Origin: Bog-532 sp963775825
Lineage (GTDB): Bacteria > Actinomycetota > Actinomycetes > Streptosporangiales > Streptosporangiaceae
Assembly: GCA_963775825.1 (NCBI GenBank)
Contig: CAVZKY010000079.1
Coordinates: forward strand, 70,315 to 134,314
Length of the DNA stretch: 64,000 bases
Direction: 5' to 3'
In this document: positions 53,736 to 61,198 of the stretch, in pieces
Layout of the letters: each line of letters begins with the position of its first letter
How positions within the stretch are numbered: position 1 is the first letter of the stretch
The notes under the pieces: model-generated
Databases searched by the model: none
What the model saw: only the letters and a program-made list of their open reading frames with translations
What the model was told of the DNA's origin: nothing
Made by a program: the position numbers and the translations under genes

Positions 53736-54131
53736 GTGCCGGTGGGGAACGGCGGCAGCGCAGGCCGGGCGGAAAGCCCCGGCCGCGGGGGAGCGCTGGC
53801 CGCTTCGCCGAGCCCGGCCGTGGAAAGCAAGGAGAGCACCGGTGAAACCCGGGGCCGCCGCCCGCGCGGCGCCGCTGGGAACCTCGCTTCCGCCGCAAGC
53901 AGTAATGCAGTAAATACGCCGTCCCACGGTCATCAGATGGGGACCGCCCCCGCTCCGGCTGCGCCCAGAGCGAACGCGCGTCCGGCGCCCGCGCGGGCAC
54001 CGCACATCGTGGACGCGATCGAGACGCCCGATGCCGACGACATGGCCTCTCCCGGCCAGGCTGAAATCAGTGGGATGGACCTGATCCAGCGAGAGCTCGG
54101 CGGCCAGATCATCAGTGAGATCGAGGATTGA
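53736..54131 (+). pseudogene. dnaX: out-of-frame C-terminal extension of dnaX
   Basis: The reading frame from GTG 53736 gives a Gly/Pro/Ala-rich linker and then PDADDMASPGQ and AEISGMDLIQRELGGQIISE ending IED, a form of the conserved SGMDLIQRxLGGxxIxEI tail at the end of actinobacterial DnaX. It has no ribosome binding site and its frame is one ahead (+1) of dnaX. A one-base deletion or insertion in the assembly, or a real shift, would join it to DnaX. Confidence 0.75.
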
Positions 54132-54300
54132 CGGGCGGGCCGGGCTGTCCAGGGGTGGCATGGGCGTTCAGGGAACACACTGGGCGGGTGCACACTAGCC
54201 ATGCGGCCGCAAACCCGCCCGGCCGGCCACCCGCTGTCCCGGCGGACAGCCGCCGGGGCCAACCCGACCGCACACGCTGACAACACCCACTGGGGGCAAA

Positions 54301-54735
54301 GTGAACCCTGACGGCCAGCTGGATATGCAGCAACTGCTCGCCGCCGCTCAGCAGATGCAAGAACAGCTCATGAATGCCCAGCAGGAACTTGCCGACACCG
54401 AGGTGTCCGGAACCGCGGGCGGCGGCCTGGTTACGGCTCAGGTCAACGGCCAGGGCGAGTTGGTGGATCTCAGCATCGCCGCTACGGCGATCGACCCGGA
54501 CGACTTGGAGGAGTCGGCGCAGACCATCGCCGACCTGGTGCTCGCCGCCGTACGGGACGCCTACGCGCGGGCTGGCGACCTTCAGCAGGAAAAGATGGGC
54601 CCATTTGCGACCGCCCTCGGTGGCGGGATGCCAGGGCTGCCCGAGATGCCCGGTATGCCGGGTGGCCTGGGCACGCCCGGTGCCGCCGGGCTGGGTGGCC
54701 CGGGCCTGACCGGGACCGGCGACGACGGCGAGTGA
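54301..54735 (+). CDS. ybaB: YbaB/EbfC-family nucleoid-associated protein
   Basis: 144 residues, GTG start. The helical YbaB core reads AAAQQMQEQLMNAQQELADT and GGLVTAQVNGQGELVDLSIA, then a Met/Gly/Pro-rich tail of about 45 residues (GLPEMPGMPGGLGTPG). It binds DNA as a dimer. It precedes recR by 50 bp, the usual dnaX-ybaB-recR order. Confidence 0.93.
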   Translation: MNPDGQLDMQQLLAAAQQMQEQLMNAQQELADTEVSGTAGGGLVTAQVNGQGELVDLSIAATAIDPDDLEESAQTIADLVLAAVRDAYARAGDLQQEKMGPFATALGGGMPGLPEMPGMPGGLGTPGAAGLGGPGLTGTGDDGE

Positions 54736-54785
54736 TGAGGGCCGCTCAGCTGGGCGGCCGGTGACCTAGCGAATCAGGATCTGAC

Positions 54786-55385
54786 GTGTACGAAGGGGTC
54801 ATACAGAACCTCATCGACGAGCTCGGCCGACTTCCCGGCGTGGGGCCGAAGGGTGCGCAGCGGATCGCCTTTCATCTGCTGGCCGCCGACCCGGAGGAGG
54901 CCCGCAAGCTCGCGGCGGCGCTCCTGGAGGTCACGGAGCGGGTGAAGTTCTGCCGAACCTGCGGGAACGTGGCGGAGCAGGATCAGTGCCGGATCTGTCT
55001 CGATCCGCGCCGCGATCCATCCATCATCTGCGTCGTCGAAGAGCCGAAGGACGTCGCGGCGGTCGAGAAGATCCGTGAGTACCGCGGGCGCTATCACGTG
55101 CTCGGCGGCGCGATCAGCCCGATCGATGGCATCGGCCCGGAGGAGCTCCGGATCAAGGAACTGATGACCCGGCTGGCTGATGGGACAGTAAGCGAGCTGA
55201 TCCTGGCCACCGATCCCAACCTCGAGGGGGAAGCGACCGCGACGTATCTCGCCCGGCTGGTCAAGCCGATGGACGTGCGGGTTACCCGGCCGGCCAGCGG
55301 GCTGCCCGTCGGCGGCGACCTGGAGTACGCGGATGAAGTAACGCTCGGTCGCGCGTTCGAAGGACGGAGACTGCTTGATGTCTGA
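54786..55385 (+). CDS. recR: recombination protein RecR
   Basis: 199 residues, GTG start. MYEGVIQNLIDELGRLPGVG is followed by GPKGAQRIAFHLL (helix-hairpin-helix), the zinc finger CRTCGNVAEQDQCRIC, and the TOPRIM domain with SIICVVEEPKDVAAVEKIRE and ATYLARLVKPMDVRVTRPAS. It loads the RecFOR system at gaps. Its end overlaps the DUF5063 start. Confidence 0.95.
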   Translation: MYEGVIQNLIDELGRLPGVGPKGAQRIAFHLLAADPEEARKLAAALLEVTERVKFCRTCGNVAEQDQCRICLDPRRDPSIICVVEEPKDVAAVEKIREYRGRYHVLGGAISPIDGIGPEELRIKELMTRLADGTVSELILATDPNLEGEATATYLARLVKPMDVRVTRPASGLPVGGDLEYADEVTLGRAFEGRRLLDV

Positions 55386-55959
55386 CACCGCAGGGGGAGA
55401 AGAGTTGGCTGCGCAGCAGGCCGGGGAGGCCATCGCCAACCTCAGCCTGCTCGCGGACCAGATCGCCGGGAACGTCCGGCTCTTCCTCGACGGCGTCGAA
55501 CGGCTGGCCGCCGGGGACGGCGGCGACGAGGCGGTGCCGCTCCTGCTGCTCGAGGTGTCCCAGATCCTGCTGGCGGGAGCCCAGCTCGGTGCCACCACGG
55601 ATGTGATCCTGCCGGGCAACTGGGAACCGGAGGTGGGGGACGACCCGGATCTGGACGCGCTGCGGGTCGGCCTGGCCCGGCAGGTTCCCGACTGCGACGA
55701 CTACGCGGAACTGTTCGATCCGTACGCCGACACCCGCGGGACGTCGTTCCGGCTGTCCGATGACATCGCGGCCGTCGCCGCCGACCTCATCCACGGCCTC
55801 AAGCACTATCGGGCCGACCGCAAGCTGGAGGCCCTCTGGTGGTGGCAGTACTCCTACTTCAACCACTGGGGCACTCACGCCGGTGCCGCCCTGCGCGCGC
55901 TGCACGCGATAGTCGCGCACGCGCGCCTGGACGTCGCCGAGGAGCACACCGTCCTCTGA
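55378..55959 (+). CDS. DUF5063 domain protein
   Basis: 193 residues from the ATG at 55378; it overlaps the end of recR by 8 bp. A helical protein with LLLEVSQILLAGAQLGATTD, CDDYAELFDPYADTRGTSF and LEALWWWQYSYFNHWGTHAG, the DUF5063 pattern. Found between recR and lysC in many actinomycetes; function unknown. Confidence 0.9.
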   Translation: MSDTAGGEELAAQQAGEAIANLSLLADQIAGNVRLFLDGVERLAAGDGGDEAVPLLLLEVSQILLAGAQLGATTDVILPGNWEPEVGDDPDLDALRVGLARQVPDCDDYAELFDPYADTRGTSFRLSDDIAAVAADLIHGLKHYRADRKLEALWWWQYSYFNHWGTHAGAALRALHAIVAHARLDVAEEHTVL

Positions 55960-56006
55960 GAAAATCCTTTGCCTCGGACGCCCCCGCCCTGACACGGTAC
56001 GGACAG

Positions 56007-56225
56007 GCGCTACCGGCCCCGCGAACCGGGCCTTGGCCGGTGCTATCGGCGAGCACCACAGCAGGACCTACGGCGAGGCGCTCGCTACCGGCCCAGCGAA
56101 CCGGGCCTTCAGGCCCGGTGAGCGGCCGGTGCTATCGGCGGGCACGGCAGCAGGCTACGGTGAGGCGCTCGTGACCGGCCTAACGAACCGGGCCAACGGC
56201 CCGGTGAGCGGCCGGTGTGTCGGCG
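56007..56225. repeat. three imperfect tandem units with hairpins before lysC
   Basis: Units start at 56007, 56078 and 56165 (71, 87 and about 60 bp). Each has GCGCT..ACCGGCC..CGAACCGGGCC and GGCCGGTG. The middle one holds CCGGGCC-TTCA-GGCCCGG (56101-56118), a perfect 7-bp hairpin, and the third a similar CGGGCC/GGCCCG pair. They fill the 376-bp gap between DUF5063 and lysC and could act as terminator or attenuator. Confidence 0.8.
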
Positions 56226-56335
56226 AAGTACCACCGCGGGGCGTCGCGGGGGGTTCCGGGGGGTCGCCCCCCCGGGCCAGCACAGCATAAACTCAAGCGT
56301 CCGTCGGCCAGCAACCCGGGAGGAGCGATGCGTCG

Positions 56336-57664
56336 GTGGCCCTTGTCGTGCAGAAATACGGTGGCTCCTCGGTGGCCGACGCGGACGGGATCAAGCGGGT
56401 AGCGCAGCGGATCGTCGCGACGCACAAAGCGGGCGACCGCGTGGTCGTGGTGGTCTCCGCGATGGGTGACTCGACGGACGAGCTCATCGACCTGGCGAAC
56501 CAGGTTAGCCCGCTGCCGCCGGGACGTGAGCTGGACATGCTGCTCACCGCGGGTGAGCGGATCTCGATGGCGCTGCTGGCCATGGCCATCGCCAACCTCG
56601 GCCTGGAAGCCCAGTCGTTCACCGGATCGCAGGCCGGCGTCATCACGGACTCCGTACACGGCAGGGCGCGCATTATCGACGTGACGCCGGGCCGGATCGC
56701 CACTGCCCTTGACGGCGGGGCGATCCCGATCGTGGCCGGCTTTCAGGGTGTGTCGCAGACCAGCAAGGACATCACCACGCTGGGCCGCGGCGGCTCCGAC
56801 ACCACCGCGGTGGCGCTGGCCGCCGCGCTGCGCGCCGACGTGTGCGAGATCTACACCGACGTCAACGGCGTCTTTACCGCCGATCCCCGGATTGTCCGGG
56901 CTGCGCGGAAGATCCCGCGGCTCTCCTATGAGGAGATGCTCGAAATGGCCGCCTGCGGGACCAAGGTACTGATGCTGCGGTGCGTCGAGTACGCGCGCCG
57001 CTATGACGTGCCGATCCACGTCCGCTCCTCGTTCAATAACAAGGTAGGGACCTGGGTCAGCGGCCATGCGGGCCGCAAGACGGAGACGGGCCAACTGAGT
57101 ACGGCGCTGGTCGGCGCAGGGGAAGACGTGGAGGAGCCCGACGTGGAGCAGGCGATAATCTCCGGAGTCGCGCACGACGTGAGCGAAGCGAAGGTCACCG
57201 TCGTCGGCGTTCCGGACCGGATCGGCGAGGCGGCCGGGATCTTCCGGGTCATCGCGGGCGCCGGCATCAACATCGACATGATCGTGCAGAACGTCTCGGC
57301 CGTGGCCACGGGCCGGACTGACATCTCGTTCACGGTGCCACGGGCCGACGGCCAGGCAGCCATGTCCGCGCTCCGCCAGCTGCAGAGCGCCATCGGCTTC
57401 GAATCCCTGCTCTACGACGACCGCATCGGCAAAGTGTCGCTCATCGGCGCGGGCATGCGTTCGCATCCGGGGGTGACCGCGACGTTCTTTGGCGCTCTGG
57501 CCGAGGCCGGGGTGAACATTGAGATGATCTCAACCTCGGAGATCCGCATCTCGGTGGTCGTCGATCAGAAGGACGTAAACGAGGCGGTCAACGCCGCGCA
57601 CAGGGCGTTCGAGCTGGACGCGGATGAGGTCGAGGCCGTGGTGTACGGGGGGACGGGACGATGA
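56336..57664 (+). CDS. lysC: aspartate kinase
   Basis: 442 residues, GTG start. VVQKYGGSSVADADGIKRVA is the kinase N-terminus; TTLGRGGSDTTAVALAAALR and CEIYTDVNGVFTADPRIVRA belong to the active site; two ACT domains follow (VTVVGVPDRIGEAAGIFRVI; GVNIEMISTSEIRISVVVDQ). It commits aspartate to the lysine/threonine/methionine pathway. An internal start for a separate small beta subunit is possible but not visible. The stop overlaps asd (ATGA). Confidence 0.96.
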   Translation: MALVVQKYGGSSVADADGIKRVAQRIVATHKAGDRVVVVVSAMGDSTDELIDLANQVSPLPPGRELDMLLTAGERISMALLAMAIANLGLEAQSFTGSQAGVITDSVHGRARIIDVTPGRIATALDGGAIPIVAGFQGVSQTSKDITTLGRGGSDTTAVALAAALRADVCEIYTDVNGVFTADPRIVRAARKIPRLSYEEMLEMAACGTKVLMLRCVEYARRYDVPIHVRSSFNNKVGTWVSGHAGRKTETGQLSTALVGAGEDVEEPDVEQAIISGVAHDVSEAKVTVVGVPDRIGEAAGIFRVIAGAGINIDMIVQNVSAVATGRTDISFTVPRADGQAAMSALRQLQSAIGFESLLYDDRIGKVSLIGAGMRSHPGVTATFFGALAEAGVNIEMISTSEIRISVVVDQKDVNEAVNAAHRAFELDADEVEAVVYGGTGR

Positions 57665-58728
57665 CGGGCAAGCCTGCCCTGGCGGTCGTCGGGGCCACGG
57701 GCGCCGTCGGCACGGTGATGCTCGACCTGCTCTCGACCCGGCAGGACGTCTGGGGCGAGATCCGGCTCATCGCGTCGCCGCGGTCGGCCGGGCGCACGCT
57801 GCGGGTCCGCGGCCAGGAGATCGAGGTCGTGGCGCTGTCCGAGGAAGCCTTCGACGGCATCGACGTGGCCATGTTCGACGTCCCCGATGAGGTCTCCGCG
57901 CAGTGGGCTCCGGTAGCCGCCGCCCGCGGGTCCGTGGCGGTGGACAACTCCGGATCGTTCCGGATGGATCCGGACGTGCCACTGGTGGTGCCCGAGGTCA
58001 ACCCGGCGGATGCGGCCAAGCGGCCCAAGGGCATCATCGCCAACCCGAACTGCACGACGCTCTCGCTCATCGTCGCCGTGGCCGCCCTGCACCGCGAATT
58101 CGGCCTGCAGGAACTGGTGGTCGCCTCCTACCAGGCCGCGTCCGGGGCCGGCCAGGCCGGCATCGACACCCTGTACGCCCAGCTGGCCCGGGTCGGGGGC
58201 AGCCACGCGCTCGGCCAGCGGGCCGGCGACGTGCGAGGCGCCGTAGGCGATCTGGGGCCGTTCCCGGCGCCGCTTGCGCTGAACGTGGTGCCGTGGGCCG
58301 GGTCGGTCAAGGACGCCGGATGGTCGTCCGAGGAGCTGAAGATCCGCAACGAGTCCCGGAAGATCCTCGGCCTGCCGGACCTGCGCGTGTCGGCCACCTG
58401 CGTCCGGGTACCGGTCGTGACCACGCACTCGGTGGCGGTCCACGCGGTCTTCGGCTCCGACGTCGAGCGGGCTGAAGCTCAGCGGGTCCTGCGGGAGGCC
58501 GCGGGTGTGATCCTCACCGATGACCCGGATCGGGGGGAGTTCCCCACTCCCGCCGACGCGGTGGGCACCGACCCGACGTGGGTGGGGCGGGTGCGCCGCT
58601 CACTCGATGACCCGCGCGCGCTCGACCTGTTCGTCTGCGGGGACAACCTGCGCAAGGGAGCCGCGCTGAACACGGCACAGATCGCCGAGCTGGTGGCTTC
58701 CGAGCTCGTTTCCGCCCCAGCGGTCTAG
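57661..58728 (+). CDS. asd: aspartate-semialdehyde dehydrogenase
   Basis: 355 residues. The Rossmann motif GATGAVGTVML lies at the N-terminus; the active-site Cys sits in IANPNCTTLSLIVAVAAL, then SYQAASGAGQAG and the histidine region VVTTHSVAVHAVFG. It reduces aspartyl phosphate to the semialdehyde. Translationally coupled to lysC by the ATGA overlap. Confidence 0.96.
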   Translation: MTGKPALAVVGATGAVGTVMLDLLSTRQDVWGEIRLIASPRSAGRTLRVRGQEIEVVALSEEAFDGIDVAMFDVPDEVSAQWAPVAAARGSVAVDNSGSFRMDPDVPLVVPEVNPADAAKRPKGIIANPNCTTLSLIVAVAALHREFGLQELVVASYQAASGAGQAGIDTLYAQLARVGGSHALGQRAGDVRGAVGDLGPFPAPLALNVVPWAGSVKDAGWSSEELKIRNESRKILGLPDLRVSATCVRVPVVTTHSVAVHAVFGSDVERAEAQRVLREAAGVILTDDPDRGEFPTPADAVGTDPTWVGRVRRSLDDPRALDLFVCGDNLRKGAALNTAQIAELVASELVSAPAV

Positions 58729-58750
58729 CCGTTTCCGCCCCGTGGGCATC

Positions 58751-58779
58751 GCCCGGCCCAGGTCCGGTCCGGGCCGGGC
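58751..58779 (+). terminator. hairpin after asd
   Basis: GCCCGGCCC (58751-58759) and GGGCCGGGC (58771-58779) form a perfect 9-bp stem with an 11-nt loop, 22 bp after the asd stop. No T-run follows. Confidence 0.65.
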
Positions 58780-58805
58780 CCGGGCTTCCTGAGCAAATGC
58801 CTATT

Positions 58806-58820
58806 TCGCGGAATCCGCGA
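58806..58820. promoter_or_regulatory. palindrome TCGCGGA-A-TCCGCGA
   Basis: 15-bp perfect palindrome (7+1+7), a candidate operator. Confidence 0.6.
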
Positions 58821-58930
58821 GATCGGTCGCTGTATAACGGATGCGGGCGGGGATACGGCGAAGGAGGAACGTGTCCCCATACCCTGCCAAATACCCTGCC
58901 AACGGGCGATGCAGGCGACCTGGCTACCGG

Positions 58931-58945
58931 GGTACGTCACGTACC
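58931..58945. promoter_or_regulatory. palindrome GGTACGT-C-ACGTACC
   Basis: 15-bp perfect palindrome (7+1+7), a second candidate operator. Confidence 0.6.
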
Positions 58946-59034
58946 GTGGCCGATCCCGAGCGGCGAGTCGGCAGCATCCCTGGTGATCGTCCAGCGCAGA
59001 TGCGACGGCCCTCGTCTCAGCGGCCAGCAAGGTA

Positions 59035-59062
59035 CCGATGCGTGACCGCGGTCACGCATCGG
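59035..59062. promoter_or_regulatory. 28-bp perfect palindrome with CRP-like core
   Basis: The left half CCGATGCGTGACCG is followed by its exact complement. The centre GTGA-CCGCGG-TCAC fits the GTGA-N6-TCAC pattern of Crp/Fnr-type operators. Its length is unusual for a chance palindrome. It lies about 300 bp before the cytochrome gene. Confidence 0.75.
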
Positions 59063-59356
59063 ATCCTGGGGTGCCGCCATTCCTCCTGCGGTCGCAGGGG
59101 TCAGCCGAGGGCCGCAATGAGCGTCCTAGCCGCCCGGCCTTCGCCGCCGTCACGGCGCGCTCTGGACAAAACGGACGAACAAGGAGTTACAGACTTTTGT
59201 ATTATCGTTTCGTGCCCGAGCTGTGATCAAACCTGCTACGGTATCCATTCGAGTGACGAACTGTGATATCAGCCGCTTTAACCGCTACCGCCGTGAAGTA
59301 AATTCCATACCACTCTCAGATCTCTCCGGATCATTACGATCCCGAGGAGGTATGTC

Positions 59357-61198
59357 GTGACAACGACTCGCACCCGCTCGCGAGATCGCAGGGACACTCG
59401 TTCCTCGGGCGCGCGAGAGGGTGCAGAACGTCGGCCGATCATTCTGGTATCAGCAGGAATCGTTCTGGTCCTGCTCATCTTTGCCGCGACAGTAACTTCG
59501 GCCGGTCATGTCGTACTTACTGCGTCGCAGCATTTCCTCCTGAAGTACAGCGGCGTATTCGCACTTCTGGCGCTGACCGGGTCGGTCTGCATGGGCGTGG
59601 TGGCGACCAATCGCATCATCATGACGCCGGGGCACCGGGTGCTGGCGCAGGCGGTGCACCGCGCTACCTCGTTCGGGGCGCTGGCGTTCCTAATCATTCA
59701 CATTGTGCTGGAGATCACGGCCAAGCACCTGGAAGAATCCAGCACGCAGCACGTCCACGTCCTGGATGCATTTATTCCGTTTCTTTCGCAGTACCGTACC
59801 TTTTATATGGCCGAGGGCACAATTGCCTCAGACATTATAGTGCTGCTGGTGGTGACGAGTATTCTCCGCCGCCGTTTCACCTCGAGCGGTAATGCGTGGA
59901 AATGGCGCGCCATTCATTACTCGTCCTACGCGGCCCTGATTCTTGGCGTCCTGCACGGTCTGCTGGCGGGCCGCAAGGCCATCGGCTCCTTCGTCTACTG
60001 GAGCTACGGGATCGTCATCCTCGTTGTCGCGCTGGCCGTCCTGGTCCGGATCCTGGCCACGTCGCTGCGGAACAAGGAGATCGTGACGTCCGCGGCGGCG
60101 CTGTCGGAGCCGGGTAGAACCGGATCGATGCAGTCGATGCCAGCGCGCGCCGCGGCGCTGGGCCTGATGGGCCAGCTCACCGGGTCCATGCCGCTGCAAG
60201 GGGCCACACGTGCGATGCCCGCGGGGGCCGGGCTCGGTGCAGCCATCCCGCTGGCGGCCCCCTATGCAGCGGATCAGCATCAGCCGCCGCGGCGGCCCCG
60301 GGCCATCGCCGCGCTGCCGGACCCGGCCCGGGAGGGGACGGCACCGGGCCGCCGGGCGCCGCGCTACGAGCCTGGCTATGACGGGCCGCCCCGATACGAG
60401 GGCGCCCCCTCGCCGCGGCCGTCGAACCGGACGGGCCCGCAGCCCGGCCACGCCACCCGATCCCAGCCGGCTTACCAGACCGGTCCCATGCCCGCCTACC
60501 CGGCTGATGCGCGCCTGCCGCGCGGGACCGGCGCTCAGCCGGGGTACGGAACCGGCCCCCAGCCCGCGTACCAGGCAGGCGGCCGCCCGCCGCGCGGGAC
60601 CGGCGCTCAGCCGGGGTACCGAACCGGCTCGCGGCAAGGCCGCCCTGCGGGCCCACAGCCGCCTTACCCGCCGGTCCCGGAGGCTCGCCGCGAGACGGGC
60701 GCTCAGCCCGCCTATCGTCCAGACGTCCCACCGAGCCGCGGGTCCGGGCCGGAACCCGTCTACGGGGCCGGGGCGGCCCGGAGTCGTCCTGCTTATGGCG
60801 CCGGCCCGTGGCCGCCGCAGCGGACGGGCCCGCAGCCGGTCTACGATTCCGGCCCGCGCAACCGGCCGGCCCCGGGTCGTGACCAGGCGCCCCCCTACGA
60901 GGCAGGTCCCGGCTACGGGCCGCCCTATGCCTGGGATACCGGCTATGGTCCGGATGCCGGTTACGGGCCGGGTCAGAATCGCCGGTACGGGGCGGACGGT
61001 TATGGCCCGGGCGGCGGATACGAGCCGGCGCCCTGGCCGCGCGACGACGGTTACGGCGGGCAGCCCCCGCCCGGCTACCCGGCGGGAGGGCCCCGCCCAC
61101 AGCCCGGTCGGCGCCGACGGCAGTCCTCGGGGTACGAAGACGAATACACGGGGCCCATGCCCCAGGTCCCTTCACACGGCGGTGACGAGCGACGATGA
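59357..61198 (+). CDS. ferric-reductase-like b-type cytochrome with Gly/Tyr/Pro-rich tail
   Basis: 613 residues, GTG start with GAGGAGG upstream. Helices at about 30-260 include two histidine pairs in the ferric reductase/YedZ style: HRATSFGALAFLIIH and HYSSYAALILGVLH, each pair 13-14 residues apart, for two b hemes. The C-terminal 350 residues are disordered with (G/A)QPxYxTGPQPAY-type repeats (an approximately 72-bp DNA repeat near 60515 and 60587). The stop overlaps the NuoF-like gene (ATGA), so electrons likely pass between the two proteins. Upstream is the operator-rich spacer. Confidence 0.82.
   Translation: MTTTRTRSRDRRDTRSSGAREGAERRPIILVSAGIVLVLLIFAATVTSAGHVVLTASQHFLLKYSGVFALLALTGSVCMGVVATNRIIMTPGHRVLAQAVHRATSFGALAFLIIHIVLEITAKHLEESSTQHVHVLDAFIPFLSQYRTFYMAEGTIASDIIVLLVVTSILRRRFTSSGNAWKWRAIHYSSYAALILGVLHGLLAGRKAIGSFVYWSYGIVILVVALAVLVRILATSLRNKEIVTSAAALSEPGRTGSMQSMPARAAALGLMGQLTGSMPLQGATRAMPAGAGLGAAIPLAAPYAADQHQPPRRPRAIAALPDPAREGTAPGRRAPRYEPGYDGPPRYEGAPSPRPSNRTGPQPGHATRSQPAYQTGPMPAYPADARLPRGTGAQPGYGTGPQPAYQAGGRPPRGTGAQPGYRTGSRQGRPAGPQPPYPPVPEARRETGAQPAYRPDVPPSRGSGPEPVYGAGAARSRPAYGAGPWPPQRTGPQPVYDSGPRNRPAPGRDQAPPYEAGPGYGPPYAWDTGYGPDAGYGPGQNRRYGADGYGPGGGYEPAPWPRDDGYGGQPPPGYPAGGPRPQPGRRRRQSSGYEDEYTGPMPQVPSHGGDERR

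Larger units (their letters stand above)
58780..59356. other. operator-rich spacer before the cytochrome/NuoF operon
   Basis: About 575 bp without a credible gene. Three perfect palindromes lie here, listed separately. A CTGTGAT motif recurs at 59221-59227 and 59261-59267, exactly 40 bp apart. Some short frames are open but none resembles a protein. Confidence 0.7.

Noticed and set aside
56693..56972. Internal start for a separate aspartate kinase beta subunit
   Set aside because: No convincing ribosome binding site was seen before an internal Met or Val in the right place; not reported as a feature.
58797..59266. Plus-strand frames in the operator-rich spacer
   Set aside because: Arg/Pro/Ser-rich out-of-frame style, no start signal, no family.
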